Assembly (NCBI GenBank): GCA_017480495.1
Contig: JAFVAQ010000036.1
Location: forward strand, 1-64,000
Length of the DNA stretch: 64,000 bases
DNA from: Eubacterium sp.
GTDB lineage: Bacteria; Bacillota; Clostridia; Lachnospirales; Lachnospiraceae
Direction: 5' to 3'
Under the pieces are notes generated by a model. The model was not told where the DNA came from. It did not search any database and was given only the letters and a program-made list of their open reading frames with translations. The translations under genes and the position numbers were made by a program. Shown here in pieces: positions 16,345 through 26,010 of this stretch (position 1 is its first letter; the number at the start of each line of letters is the position of its first letter).

Positions 16345-18720
16345 TTAAATTATCATAGAGAGACCTATACGGTTCTTCTCCAGGTCGATATTTATAATCT
16401 TAACCTCTACTACATCGCCAACACTTACTACTTCAAGTGGATGCTTGATGAACTTCTTATTAGTAATCTGTGAGATGTGAACCAGTCCATCCTGATGAAC
16501 TCCGATATCCACAAATGCACCGAAGTCGATTACATTTCTAACTGTTCCCTTAAGAACCATTCCGACTTCCAGATCCTTCATCTCCAGGACATCGCTACGA
16601 AGGATAGGCTTAGGCATATCCTCTCTTGGGTCTCTGCCTGGTCTGAGGAGCTCCTCAATAATGTCATCAAGGGTCATTTCACCTACTCCGATATCTGCGG
16701 CGAGTTTTTCCTTCTCTGCCTTGCCAAGCTTTCTAAGCTTATCTGCCGCTTCCTTCTCGATAGATGTAACAACAGTCTTGTCCATCTTGATATCAAGGAT
16801 TTCAAGAAGCTTCTCTGTTGCAGCATAGCTTTCTGGATGAACTGCTGTTGCATCGAGAGGATTCTTTCCACCGATTATTCTAAGGAAACCTGCGCACTGC
16901 TCAAATGCCTTTGCTCCCAGCTTTGGAACCTTGAGGAGTTCTTTTCTATCCTTGAAGCTTCCGTTCTCTTCTCTATAAGCAACTATATTCTTAGCGATAG
17001 GCTTTGATACACCAGAAACATACTGAAGCAGAGGTGCTGATGCAGTATTTAAGTCAACTCCTACCTTATTAACTGCTGTTTCAACGACGCCGCCAAGTGC
17101 TTCGCCTAGCTTCTTCTGATTCATATCATGCTGGTACTGTCCAACACCTATAGACTTAGGATCAATCTTAACAAGCTCTGCAAGTGGGTCCTGAACACGG
17201 CGCGCAATAGATGCTGCTGAACGCTGTCCAACATCGAACTCTGGGAACTCTTCTGTTGCGAGAGCGCTGGCACTATATACTGAAGCACCTGCTTCATTTG
17301 TGATCACATAGCTAACCTTCTCTGGAATCTCGTGAAGGAGCTCCACTATTATCTGTTCTGACTCTCTTGAAGCTGTTCCGTTACCACAGGATATAAGTGT
17401 TATTCCATACTTCTTGATGAACTTCTTAAGTGTAGCCTTTGCGTCTGCTATCTTCTTCTCATTTGTTGGTGCTGTTGGATAGATAACTGCTGTATCAAGC
17501 ACCTTTCCTGTTGCATCAACAACTGCAAGCTTACAACCTGTTCTAAAAGCAGGATCCCAGCCAAGAACTGTCTGACCTGCGATAGGTGGCTGCATGAGAA
17601 GCTGTGTCAGGTTCTTTCCGAATACTTCAATGGCTCCGTCCTCAGCCTTCTCTGTAAGGTCACTTCTGATCTCTCTTTCGATTGCCGGAGCAATGAGTCT
17701 GTCGTAGGCGTCGATGATTGCATTTGCAACAACCTGAGATGTCCAAGGAATATCTGTCTCGCCAGGCTTTCCATCTGCTATCAGATATGCATCTGCCATA
17801 GGAACTACAACCTTCTTGCTAGGTCTAACAGGCTCCTTCTTTTCAAACATGGCAGCTATTTCTTCGAGACCATTTATTCCACTGACATTCAGATTCCTAT
17901 TTCTATTCTTATTCTTTCTCTCTTCTCTATCAGTTTCAGACTTTGTCTTTGGAAGAAGCTTAGAGGAAATGTTCTGCCTCTCAAGGTAATTAACGATATC
18001 ATATACTGGAGCCTCGATCTTGACAGTAAGGAACTTCTCCTTCTCACCTCGATTTATGGCAAGTATTCTATATCCAGTGAGCTTTGAAACCGGCTCCTGG
18101 AATTCATAATAGTTTTCATATACAGACTTTGCTTCAGGGTCCTTTGCAACCGACTTCAGAGTTCCTGACTCAACAGTCTTCTCTCTGATCCATGTACGAT
18201 AGTCAGCTGTATCACTTATCTGCTCTGCGATAATGTCAGCCGCTCCCTGAATAGCTGCATCCATAGTCTCGATACCCTTTTCTGGGTTTACATAAGATGA
18301 GACAACCTTTTCGATGTCTCCCTCTTCCTTCTGCTGCATAATCAGTTCAGCTAGTGGCTCGAGTCCAGCTTCCTTAGCTATAGTTGCTCTTGTTCTTCTC
18401 TTTGGTCTGTATGGTCTATACAGATCTTCAAGTGCCACCATAGTTTCGCAGGCCTCTATCTCCTTCATGAGTTCAGGAGTCATCTTCTCCTGCTCTTCGA
18501 TAGAAGTAATAACTGTCTGCTTCTTCTCTTCCAGATTGCGAAGATATGTAAGTCTCTCATAAAGCTTACGTAATTGCTCATCATTCAGAGCACCCGTCTT
18601 TTCCTTTCTATATCTCGCAATAAAAGGAACTGTACATCCCTCATCTAGTAGCTCTACTGCTGCCTGCACCTGTTCCTTCTTAACCTCTAGTTCCTCGCTG
18701 ATTTTCTTTGTAATGTCCAT
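16345..18720 (-). CDS. Tex-family RNA-binding transcription accessory protein
   Basis: A Tex/YdcI protein of 791 aa, the usual length class. The N-terminal helical Tex domain (VPFIARYRKEKTGALNDEQLR) is followed by the YqgF-like nuclease fold (LGWDPAFRTGCKLAVVD), helix-hairpin-helix motifs (SGVSKPIAKNIVAYREENGSF) and a C-terminal S1 domain (GMVLKGTVRNVIDFGAFVDIG). A basic insert near residues 260-280 (KNKNRNRN) is extra. The family binds nucleic acid and affects transcription; its precise role is not settled. The start is the ATG at 18720. It appears to be transcribed alone. Confidence 0.95.
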   Translation of the reverse strand: MDITKKISEELEVKKEQVQAAVELLDEGCTVPFIARYRKEKTGALNDEQLRKLYERLTYLRNLEEKKQTVITSIEEQEKMTPELMKEIEACETMVALEDLYRPYRPKRRTRATIAKEAGLEPLAELIMQQKEEGDIEKVVSSYVNPEKGIETMDAAIQGAADIIAEQISDTADYRTWIREKTVESGTLKSVAKDPEAKSVYENYYEFQEPVSKLTGYRILAINRGEKEKFLTVKIEAPVYDIVNYLERQNISSKLLPKTKSETDREERKNKNRNRNLNVSGINGLEEIAAMFEKKEPVRPSKKVVVPMADAYLIADGKPGETDIPWTSQVVANAIIDAYDRLIAPAIEREIRSDLTEKAEDGAIEVFGKNLTQLLMQPPIAGQTVLGWDPAFRTGCKLAVVDATGKVLDTAVIYPTAPTNEKKIADAKATLKKFIKKYGITLISCGNGTASRESEQIIVELLHEIPEKVSYVITNEAGASVYSASALATEEFPEFDVGQRSAASIARRVQDPLAELVKIDPKSIGVGQYQHDMNQKKLGEALGGVVETAVNKVGVDLNTASAPLLQYVSGVSKPIAKNIVAYREENGSFKDRKELLKVPKLGAKAFEQCAGFLRIIGGKNPLDATAVHPESYAATEKLLEILDIKMDKTVVTSIEKEAADKLRKLGKAEKEKLAADIGVGEMTLDDIIEELLRPGRDPREDMPKPILRSDVLEMKDLEVGMVLKGTVRNVIDFGAFVDIGVHQDGLVHISQITNKKFIKHPLEVVSVGDVVEVKIINIDLEKNRIGLSMII

Positions 18721-18829
18721 TTTTTATGCTCCTGTTTTATTACTTATATATGTCTCATATTATGTGTCATTTGTTAGTTTCAATTGTTAGTGTTAATCTT
18801 TAGTATTATTTAATGCTATCTTTAAATCA

Positions 18830-19303
18830 TTACTGTCTATTGTAATAATTAATTCCGTCATTCGGATTAAAGTAAGTTCTTATATAACCATCACCAGATA
18901 CTACTACAAATTCATTTGTATCCTTGAGGTAATAAACGTCGTCACCGTCTTCCTTCTCTGTCTTATGAAGAGCCTCAGGATTGTTGACTACATCTGATGC
19001 TGCTTCCTCATAGCTCTCTGCATCCTTGAAGCCCATTTCCTTTCCATGCTTCTCATAATGATCATCGAGACGGTCTTCATTACGGAAGGTGTACTCTGTT
19101 TCCTCATTTAATTCATCTGGCTTTTCTGAAGAATCTTTTTCGTCAGATGAAGTTTCATCCTTAGCTTCGGTTGAAGTTGTTTCTATCTGAATCTGATTGG
19201 CGGTGAATTCTTCATCATTGCCACCCCTAAGGATCACAATCACGATAGCTATCATAACTATCATCATCGCTGCCGCCATTAGGTAAATTTTCTTCTTATC
19301 CAT
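18830..19303 (-). CDS. Membrane-anchored protein with toxin/RNase-like C-terminal domain
   Basis: A 157-aa protein. One N-terminal hydrophobic helix (residues 6-25) is followed by a Ser/Glu/Asp/Thr-rich spacer to about residue 70. A compact domain with RLDDHYEKHGKEMGF, ESYEEAASDVVNN, VYYLKDTNEFVVVSGDG and RTYFNPNDGINYYNRQ completes it. The pattern of a His after the first helix, then NEFVVVS, GxIxTxF and a C-terminal Tyr/Gln resembles BECR-fold RNase domains found at the ends of polymorphic toxins. I see this from memory of that pattern, without a search. No immunity-like gene is adjacent. It is last in the run from the two-component genes. The predicted topology puts the domain outside. Confidence 0.6.
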   Translation of the reverse strand: MDKKKIYLMAAAMMIVMIAIVIVILRGGNDEEFTANQIQIETTSTEAKDETSSDEKDSSEKPDELNEETEYTFRNEDRLDDHYEKHGKEMGFKDAESYEEAASDVVNNPEALHKTEKEDGDDVYYLKDTNEFVVVSGDGYIRTYFNPNDGINYYNRQ

Positions 19304-19350
19304 GTCCCCTCCAGGAATCTCTGAAACTTAAATCTTTCTCAAATACTTAT

Positions 19351-20262
19351 CTACCTCTCGGAGAAGCACCATACGTTATTTATCTCTGCTTCGAACTCGA
19401 AGTATTTCCATTGCTTCTCTGAATTCTCTACACAGTTCGGATCATTCATCACGAAGTATCCGCCAGAGAGTCTTCCCTCTGAATAGTCTCCACCGACATA
19501 GTCAGTAAACACTAGATAATGTCCTGTATCACTGAACTGACCAGGTCCCATAACGCATATGATAGGCTTTCCCTCTCTCAGCTTTTCAGCCATAACAGAT
19601 TCATTTGGCATAAGTTCCTCAGAGATAAGTCCAAGTCCCTCCGCTCCCTCTGTCATGAAGTTCCAGCTAGTTCCATTTCCTACTGAACAGTAGCCATTCT
19701 TAGTAGCATAGTCTGCCATATATGCAGGTGTAAGTGATGGTTTTTTCAGAAGATACATCGCAACCATCGATAGCGATGTAGGTCCACAACCTGTTAAACC
19801 AATTGGACCTGAGCCATAGGTTTTGTATCCCCATCTCTCATCCCATTGATAAAAATGAGGAACACCATTTCTATACTCCTCATCAATGGAGATAGCAGCA
19901 TTTTTAGAGTCCTTATAAATTGGGTAGTTCAGTACAAAATCCTTAGCCTCAGTATGTCTGGAAAGAAGCTTGATGAGTTCAGCGGAATACTCTGTTCTAT
20001 CTATTCCATTTGCATCTGCAAATTCATTTATTATGCTGATTGCATCCGCCTGAGTAATAGTGTGAGAATTAGCAAGTATAGCTTCGGTAGGAGTAGCCTC
20101 ATCTACTACTACATTTTTAGTCTCTACCTTTTCTTTTTTCTCATTCTCTTTTGCATTTGTAATGCTGACAATTGCAAGCAGCGTCATACATAAGAACATA
20201 CCGGAAAGGAGAAAAAGCATCTTTCTTCTTCCCAGTATGATTTGTCTCTTTCGCTCCGTCAT
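19351..20262 (-). CDS. C39-family cysteine peptidase, membrane-anchored
   Basis: A 303-aa protein with an N-terminal transmembrane or signal segment (MLFLLSGMFLCMTLLAIVSI), a spacer to about residue 130 and a C39-like papain-fold domain. The domain opens with GVPHFYQWDERWGYKTYG. It carries the nucleophile in LTGCGPTSLSM, the His in GHYLVFTDYVGG and the Asp/Asn in FVMNDPNC. It probably cleaves peptides at the outer face of the membrane. It follows the two-component genes and the 20302 membrane protein, with gaps of about 40 bases, so it may be an output of that system. Confidence 0.85.
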   Translation of the reverse strand: MTERKRQIILGRRKMLFLLSGMFLCMTLLAIVSITNAKENEKKEKVETKNVVVDEATPTEAILANSHTITQADAISIINEFADANGIDRTEYSAELIKLLSRHTEAKDFVLNYPIYKDSKNAAISIDEEYRNGVPHFYQWDERWGYKTYGSGPIGLTGCGPTSLSMVAMYLLKKPSLTPAYMADYATKNGYCSVGNGTSWNFMTEGAEGLGLISEELMPNESVMAEKLREGKPIICVMGPGQFSDTGHYLVFTDYVGGDYSEGRLSGGYFVMNDPNCVENSEKQWKYFEFEAEINNVWCFSER

Positions 20263-20301
20263 TTAAAACTTGTTCCTTACTTAATATCTATACCTTTTAT
20301 A

Positions 20302-21201
20302 CTAATCATCTTCATCCGAAATCATTTCCCTCATTTCAAGTGGTTCATCAAAGAAATAATTATAGGAGAATACGCTGGTTCCTTCATCATTAACATGAAT
20401 CGAATATGGAACTATTATTTCGCCTGCGTCATTTTCGCCATTCTTAACTCCTAGCTGAACGGCCTTAGATACATTTAATTCGTCTGCTGCATACTCAAGT
20501 CCGCCGACGACTTCCATATCATAATAAGTCGCAATTCTATATTCGAAATTCCTGTCATAAATCAGGCTCCCTATTATATCATAAATGTCACTTACTTTTC
20601 CATTGTTAAATCTATCGACGGTATTGAAATAGCTATTATCATAGATATTCAGTGCAAGTAGCTTGCCCGTCTCGTCATCTATTACTATATCTACATCCAC
20701 CTCTCCATTACTAAAGATTATATTCCATGCCATAAACATGTCCTTATCCTCTGTTTCAATCATGAGGTATAGTGCTCTATAAATATAATCTGATTTGAGG
20801 AGTTCCTCCACTACTCTTTTCTTGGTATATCCAGTTCTAGAAAGTGAATCATCAGTAATGAAAAGACTGACAAACTCTCGGGCAGCTATTTCAGGAATCT
20901 CGTCTAAATTCTGGTGGAGATCATATTTGTCAAGATTGACATTTTCACCACTCTTATCATCTAGTGATATATAAACAAAGGAAGAGTTTTCCAAAATGTT
21001 CTTTGTCTCAGACAGCTTATCATAGATGGTGACGTTACTGGACTTGATAGTAACCGGCTCGGCCTGATAATGGATGCCGTAATTACTGAGTCTACGATTC
21101 TCATAGCTATATGCTGCATAAGGTAGAAGCGCAGAACTCACTATTACTATGAGTGCCATAGCTATGATAAATACTGGCTTCATACTTCTATTACCTAGCA
21201 T
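20302..21201 (-). CDS. Membrane-anchored extracytoplasmic protein linked to the two-component system
   Basis: A protein of about 299 aa with one N-terminal transmembrane segment (MKPVFIIAMALIVIVSSALLPYA). The rest is soluble and outside, of mixed alpha/beta character, with no motif I recognise. Its start overlaps the histidine kinase gene: the ATG at 21201 lies eight bases after GGAGG, inside the kinase 3' end. Translational coupling suggests a partner role, for example modulating the kinase, but that is inference. Confidence 0.75.
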   Translation of the reverse strand: MLGNRSMKPVFIIAMALIVIVSSALLPYAAYSYENRRLSNYGIHYQAEPVTIKSSNVTIYDKLSETKNILENSSFVYISLDDKSGENVNLDKYDLHQNLDEIPEIAAREFVSLFITDDSLSRTGYTKKRVVEELLKSDYIYRALYLMIETEDKDMFMAWNIIFSNGEVDVDIVIDDETGKLLALNIYDNSYFNTVDRFNNGKVSDIYDIIGSLIYDRNFEYRIATYYDMEVVGGLEYAADELNVSKAVQLGVKNGENDAGEIIVPYSIHVNDEGTSVFSYNYFFDEPLEMREMISDEDD

Positions 21202-22633
21202 CTTCGTCACCTCCTTCACCAAGATCACCGCGAAGTGTGACAGTTACTACAGTACCTATGCCTGGCTCACTGCTGAAGTTGATATCGCCATTATGAAGTT
21301 CAACGATTTTCGAAACAAGGGATAGGCCCAGACCTGCGCCTCCCTGCGCTCTGGATCTTGCCTTATCAACTCGGTAGAAAGCCTCGGTTACGTGATCTAT
21401 CGCTTCCTTAGGCATTCCCTTTCCATTATCTGTAATGATAAATGTAACTCCATCCTCAACCATCTTCTGATCTACTCTTATTCTTCCCTTTTCAGTTTCA
21501 ATAGCTTTTCTCGCATTGTCTATAAGATTTATAATAAGCGTCCTTACCAGGTCTGGCTCCAGCATGATGGTTCCATCCTCGGTACGATAGATTATCTTGA
21601 TGTTTTGTTCTTCAAGAGTTGGTGTAAGATGTGTAACTATATCCTCAACCATTTCCTTTGGACTGACCATTTCACGTTCTATCTTATCCTTATCAGATAC
21701 AAATATCTGAAGTAGCTTAAGCGACATATTTTCGAGTCTCTTCGCCTCAGAATATATATACTGAAGGGCGTCCTCCTTATCCTCTTCATCTAGTTCCTGC
21801 GTCCGGAGGAGCTCAGCATATCCAATGATAGAAGTCATAGGAGTTTTCAGCTCATGTGTAAATGCCCCCATGAAGCGGTCCTTCTCTTCTGCCGCAGCTT
21901 CGAGCAAAGTTACATTTTCCTCCAGCTCTTCTGCCATCTTGTCAAAATCACGGGCTAGCTCACCTATCTCATCATTTGTATTAAGACCTGAACGGTATGA
22001 CAGATTTCCATCTGCGATTTCACGTGTTGCTTTAGTGAGTCTGGCGAGGTGACGCACAAGGAATTTAGCCATAAGCCATGAAAGAACTGCCGCTGCCGCT
22101 AGCAGGATGAGGAAGGAATTGATAAACATGTTGTGAAGTCGCTTACGGGTATTGGTTACGTAACTGATATCGCGACATACAGATATAATATAATTATTGT
22201 TATCTATAGATATCTGCGATGAGCTAACGATATACTTCATACCCTCATCACCATTTATATATGTAACATAGATATCCCCCTCGCCACTCATATTTTGAGA
22301 GATATCATCTATACTTATGTTAACCTGTTTACTTTGGATATTTCCATATATCAGTTTTTTCTCCTTATACAACAAAAAGACATCCGAAGATGTCTGATAA
22401 GTACCCAGTTTTCTGAGAGTTTTCAGGAGCTGTTCCTCTCCTGCAACACTTCCACCCTCACAGGATAGCTGGATAACACTGGTGACCATCTGTATGTTGT
22501 CGACCGCCTCCTGCTCCTCTCTAGTTAGGGAGTCCATATAAGAACGGTGTATCAGAAGTGTCGAACCGATACTGAAAAGCAGAGCCACCAGCACTGTTGT
22601 TATTATAGAAATCTTGACTCTAAAACTAAACAT
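21191..22633 (-). CDS. Sensor histidine kinase
   Basis: A 480-aa class I histidine kinase. Transmembrane helices at about 8-28 and 171-191 bracket an extracytoplasmic sensor domain of about 140 residues. A HAMP domain follows. HisKA carries the phosphoacceptor in FTHELKTPMTSIIGYAE. HATPase_c shows the N box (LIINLIDNARKAI), G1 (ITDNGKGMP) and G2 (GGAGLGLSLV). It overlaps the end of the response regulator gene by eight bases and is overlapped by the 20302 gene, so the three form one operon. The signal is not evident. Confidence 0.95.
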   Translation of the reverse strand: MFSFRVKISIITTVLVALLFSIGSTLLIHRSYMDSLTREEQEAVDNIQMVTSVIQLSCEGGSVAGEEQLLKTLRKLGTYQTSSDVFLLYKEKKLIYGNIQSKQVNISIDDISQNMSGEGDIYVTYINGDEGMKYIVSSSQISIDNNNYIISVCRDISYVTNTRKRLHNMFINSFLILLAAAAVLSWLMAKFLVRHLARLTKATREIADGNLSYRSGLNTNDEIGELARDFDKMAEELEENVTLLEAAAEEKDRFMGAFTHELKTPMTSIIGYAELLRTQELDEEDKEDALQYIYSEAKRLENMSLKLLQIFVSDKDKIEREMVSPKEMVEDIVTHLTPTLEEQNIKIIYRTEDGTIMLEPDLVRTLIINLIDNARKAIETEKGRIRVDQKMVEDGVTFIITDNGKGMPKEAIDHVTEAFYRVDKARSRAQGGAGLGLSLVSKIVELHNGDINFSSEPGIGTVVTVTLRGDLGEGGDEDAR

Positions 22634-23279
22634 CCAACCTATAACCTACTTTGCTTACAGACTTAAGCTCTTTCTCAAGCCCAGCCTTTTTACGAAGTCT
22701 TTGAACATGAAGATCTACAGTCTTGCTACCATATTCCAGTTCTCCACCCCATACCTTCTCGTATATATTTTCACGATAAAGGGCTGTGTTTGGAGTTCTG
22801 AGGAATAAAAGAAGCAGATCAAATTCTTTAGGTGTAAGGCTTATTTCCTTGCCATCTCTTTTTGCAACCATAGAGGAAGCATCAACATAGAGTCCATTTA
22901 ACTCGAATACATCCTGAGTTTTGTTGTAACGTCGAAGCACAACTTCAACTCTGGCAATTAGCTCTGCCACTTCAAAAGGTTTGACTATATAGTCCTCTGC
23001 CCCCATCTTGAGTCCCTTCACTCTATCCTGCAATGCATCCATGGCTGTGAGGAAAATAACAGGAACTCCAAGCGGCTTAATATATTCCATAAGCTCGAAT
23101 CCGTCTACCTCAGGAAGCATTATATCTAGCAGAATAAGGTCATAGACAGTTTCGTCTATCTTGTCCAGTGCAGCATTTCCATCATAAGCCACATCACAGG
23201 TATAACCTACATTCTTAAGACTCAGTCTTATTAAGTTAGATATCGCCTTTTCATCTTCAACTATAAGAATCTTGATCAT
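22626..23279 (-). CDS. OmpR/PhoB-family response regulator
   Basis: A 217-aa two-domain response regulator. The receiver shows the acidic pair (IVEDEKAI), the phosphoacceptor Asp in LILLDIMLPEV, Thr in FLTAMD and Lys in DYIVKPFE. The C-terminal winged helix (ISLTPKEFDLLLLFL, VDLHVQRLRKK) is of the OmpR type. The frame opens at 23330, but the ATG at 23279 (MIKILIVEDE) has GGAGG five bases before it and matches family starts. It is the first gene of the operon that continues to the C39 peptidase. Confidence 0.95.
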   Translation of the reverse strand: MIKILIVEDEKAISNLIRLSLKNVGYTCDVAYDGNAALDKIDETVYDLILLDIMLPEVDGFELMEYIKPLGVPVIFLTAMDALQDRVKGLKMGAEDYIVKPFEVAELIARVEVVLRRYNKTQDVFELNGLYVDASSMVAKRDGKEISLTPKEFDLLLLFLRTPNTALYRENIYEKVWGGELEYGSKTVDLHVQRLRKKAGLEKELKSVSKVGYRLDV

Positions 23280-23334
23280 AGCAACCTCCATCAATAACGA
23301 ATTTACATCATTATACCATCTAAATACCATCTGA

Positions 23335-23367
23335 GCCAGTGGGGATGATTCCTTCCGCCCCTACTGG
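23335..23367. repeat. Degenerate REP-like palindrome
   Basis: GCCAGTGGGGA opens this short palindrome exactly as it opens the 78-bp repeats at 24758 and 26411. It closes with CCCCTACTGG. It lies between the response regulator gene and metY. Confidence 0.6.
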
Positions 23368-23437
23368 TCTCTGATATAGCTTATCCCTATAACTAGGTCA
23401 AGCTTTTACATATATCTTTATGGAATATTTCTTATGC

Positions 23438-23443
23438 TAGAAT
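23438..23443 (+). promoter_or_regulatory. Extended -10 element before metY
   Basis: TATGCTAGAAT (TGn plus TAGAAT at 23438-23443) about 40 bases before the metY start. No good -35 box is seen. Confidence 0.35.
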
Positions 23444-23484
23444 AGTTAGCGGTTCTAAAATAAAGATTATTAGGAGGTTATCCC

Positions 23485-24750
23485 ATGAAAGACGAAACCA
23501 AATGTCTACACGCCGGATATACACCGGGAAATGCAGAGCCTCGTGTTCTGCCAATAGTTCAGAGTACAACATACAGATTTGATTCTACACAGGATATCGC
23601 TGATGTATTTGACGATCCTACTAAGGCTCTTATCTATTCAAGATTCGCTAACCCAACAGTTATGGCTGTTGAAGAGAAAATCAATCAGCTCGAGGGTGGT
23701 GTTGGTGCAATGGCTACATCATCAGGTCAGGCTGCATCACTTCTATCTATTCTGAATATTGCACAGGCCGGTGACAGCTTTGTATCAGTATCTGAGATAT
23801 ATGGTGGTACTATCAACCTTTTCGCTTATACACTTAAGAAGCTTGGTATCGAATGTATATTCGTTAATCAGGAAATGTCTGATGAGGAAATAAAGGCTGC
23901 ATTTAAGCCAAATACTAAATGTGTATTCGGCGAAACACTTGCAAACCCATCTCTTACTGTATTTGATATAGAAAGATTTGCAAATATCGCACATGAGCAG
24001 GGAGTTCCACTTATCGTAGATAATACATTTGCAACACCAATTTTATGTAAACCATTTGACTTTGGTGCTGATATAGTTGTTCATTCAACAACTAAGTATA
24101 TGGACGGTCACGCTGTACAGGGCGGTGGAATCATTGTCGACAGCGGTAAGTTCGACTGGACAAATGGCAAGTTCCCTGAGCTGGTTGAGCCGGACGAGAG
24201 CTACCACGGAACCTGCTATGTTAGAGACTATGGCAAGATGGCTTATATCCTTAAGGCTCGTATGCAGCTGATGAGAGACTTTGGCTGCTATCCTGCTGCA
24301 CATTCTGCATTTCTTCTTAACCTTGGACTCGAGACACTTCCTATCCGTATGAGACAGCATTTTGAAAATGCCCTTGAGGTTGCTAAGTTCCTTAAGGACA
24401 GCGAGTATGTAGAGTCAGTCACATTCCCAGCTCTTGAGGATGACAAGAATCACGAGCTTGCTAAGAAGTATCTGGGCGGTAAGGCTTGTGGAGTTATTTC
24501 TTTCGTTATCAAGGGCGGACGTGAGCAGGCTATGAAGTTCATGGATTCACTTAAGCTTGCTTCTAACGAAGTACACGTTGCTGATATTCGTACTTGCGTA
24601 CTTCATCCAGCAAGTGAGACACATCGTCAGCTTACAGACGAGCAGCTCGTTGCAGCTGGTATCAACGGCGGACTGATCCGTTTCTCCGTTGGACTTGAGA
24701 ATGTCGAAGACATAATCGCAGACATAAAGAACGGCTTCGCAGCACTGTAA
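23485..24750 (+). CDS. metY: O-acetylhomoserine sulfhydrylase
   Basis: A PLP enzyme of the Cys/Met metabolism family, 421 aa, the MetY length (MetB and MetC are about 380). It makes homocysteine from O-acetylhomoserine and sulfide. The opening LHAGYTPGNAEPRVLPIVQSTTY and IYSRFANPTVMAVEEKI are typical. The PLP lysine is in HSTTKYMDGHAVQGGG. The C-terminal part carries RFSVGLENVEDIIADI. The start ATG follows AGGAGG. I looked for a SAM or T-box leader in the 150 bases upstream and saw none. A REP palindrome begins seven bases after the stop. Confidence 0.95.
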   Translation: MKDETKCLHAGYTPGNAEPRVLPIVQSTTYRFDSTQDIADVFDDPTKALIYSRFANPTVMAVEEKINQLEGGVGAMATSSGQAASLLSILNIAQAGDSFVSVSEIYGGTINLFAYTLKKLGIECIFVNQEMSDEEIKAAFKPNTKCVFGETLANPSLTVFDIERFANIAHEQGVPLIVDNTFATPILCKPFDFGADIVVHSTTKYMDGHAVQGGGIIVDSGKFDWTNGKFPELVEPDESYHGTCYVRDYGKMAYILKARMQLMRDFGCYPAAHSAFLLNLGLETLPIRMRQHFENALEVAKFLKDSEYVESVTFPALEDDKNHELAKKYLGGKACGVISFVIKGGREQAMKFMDSLKLASNEVHVADIRTCVLHPASETHRQLTDEQLVAAGINGGLIRFSVGLENVEDIIADIKNGFAAL

Positions 24751-24757
24751 CAAAAGT

Positions 24758-24835
24758 GCCAGTGGGGACGGTTCCTGTGACAACTTTTGTGAACAAAAAT
24801 TCACAAAAGTTGTCACGGGGACTGTCCCCACTGGC
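24758..24835. repeat. 78-bp REP palindrome, copy 1
   Basis: Thirty-six-base arms around the loop CAAAAA. The only departures from perfect pairing are three positions that are G-U wobbles if the plus strand is folded. One base differs from the copy at 26411-26488. It lies seven bases past metY and three bases from the stop of the transposase gene. Confidence 0.9.
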
Positions 24836-24837
24836 CT

Positions 24838-25578
24838 CTATGCTTTTTGGATAGTACCTCGCCCTATTCCTGTGAGTCTTGCAATCTGTCTGACGGACAA
24901 TCCTTCTGACTTCAAAGCTCTTATTGCTTTATCCCTCGCTTCTTTGCTGAACATTCTTAGCTCATTTCCACTCTCAACATTCAAAAGCGATTTCATTTTA
25001 TCAATTGCCCATTTGTCACTTCTTTTCTCGTAGCAGTACTCCATACAAACATCTTCATTTGTAGCATTTACATATTCAAGATAACGATCATGTCCACCAA
25101 GCAAATCAATAAAGAGTGACGCATCCACAAATGAATTCTTTCTATCGTATATATTGTAACTACTCCAAGGATAATCACGAACTGTACTTATCCCTGCCTT
25201 TAATGGATTCTGCAAAATGTACCTATTAACTGACAGAAAATACTCTTCACTATCCACCAGTTCAGATTTATAACGCCCCTGGAACAAATGCCCCGTCCTA
25301 TCATATTTCTTGTTATAATAATACGAATACCGGATACCAATCTTCTTCATAAATTCTGCAACATTGTCGTGTTCACTATAATAGATTAACATGTGAACAT
25401 GATTACTCATTAAGCAATATGAACATATGGTTATGTCCAACTCTTTCGAATTCCTAGACATTAGCTTGATATAAAAATAATAATCTTGATCATCTTCAAA
25501 AATGATTTGTTGACCGTTCCCCCTTGCAATAACATGGAGATAGCCTTTATCTCCTAAGCGCCTCGCACATCTTGGCAT
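24838..25578 (-). CDS. REP-associated tyrosine transposase (Y1/HUH family)
   Basis: A 246-aa Y1 (HUH) transposase of the REP-associated type, which cuts single-stranded hairpins and is thought to spread REP palindromes. The HUH motif is SNHVHMLIYY. Downstream GHLFQGRYKS and NRYILQNPLKAGI are family hallmarks, with catalytic Tyr candidates in RYSYYYNKKYD. A C-terminal extension ends in a helix-turn-helix (LSVRQIARLTGIGRGTIQK), seen in a subset of this family. A matching REP palindrome is three bases past its stop and another lies at 26411. Confidence 0.92.
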   Translation of the reverse strand: MPRCARRLGDKGYLHVIARGNGQQIIFEDDQDYYFYIKLMSRNSKELDITICSYCLMSNHVHMLIYYSEHDNVAEFMKKIGIRYSYYYNKKYDRTGHLFQGRYKSELVDSEEYFLSVNRYILQNPLKAGISTVRDYPWSSYNIYDRKNSFVDASLFIDLLGGHDRYLEYVNATNEDVCMEYCYEKRSDKWAIDKMKSLLNVESGNELRMFSKEARDKAIRALKSEGLSVRQIARLTGIGRGTIQKA

Positions 25579-25596
25579 TAAACTCCCCCTTTTTCT

Positions 25597-25965
25597 TTAT
25601 TCTTTTTTGTCTGTATTTCTTTTAATACTCATAAGAGCATCTACGTAACCTTTAAGAATATAACGCATTTTTTCATTCATCCTATTGTAATTATCAATAA
25701 ATTCTCCCAATTCCGAATTTTTATCTATCACAAACCAATCAGGTTTTTTCTTGTTTTTCGTTGAAGAATCGACACCTGATAGCAGCCACTCAGGAGTAAC
25801 CTTTAAAACATTGCAAATGATCATAATTTTATCAGATGATGGATTATTGCCCTTCCTTTTCCATTCGCTTATTGTACTCTGTGGAATTCCTGTTTTTTCC
25901 GAGAACTCCTTCTGTGACATTTTAAGCTCATCTATCCTAGATAACACCCTTTCTCCAATAGTCAT
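25597..25965 (-). CDS. XRE-family transcriptional regulator
   Basis: A 122-aa protein with an N-terminal Cro/C1 helix-turn-helix (MSQKEFSEKTGIPQSTISEW) and a C-terminal half (about residues 75-115) that may dimerise. It lies 18 bases upstream of the transposase gene on the same strand, and downstream of the toxin-like gene. It might control either; I cannot tell which. The ATG at 25965 has GGGAG before it. Confidence 0.88.
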   Translation of the reverse strand: MTIGERVLSRIDELKMSQKEFSEKTGIPQSTISEWKRKGNNPSSDKIMIICNVLKVTPEWLLSGVDSSTKNKKKPDWFVIDKNSELGEFIDNYNRMNEKMRYILKGYVDALMSIKRNTDKKE

Positions 25966-26010
25966 AGCTGTTCTCCCTTCTTCACTTGAATACCTAAAAA
26001 ACCGTTGTAA

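Noticed and set aside
23368..23484. SAM or T-box riboswitch before metY.
   Set aside because: No conserved core of either class and no terminator in the short leader.
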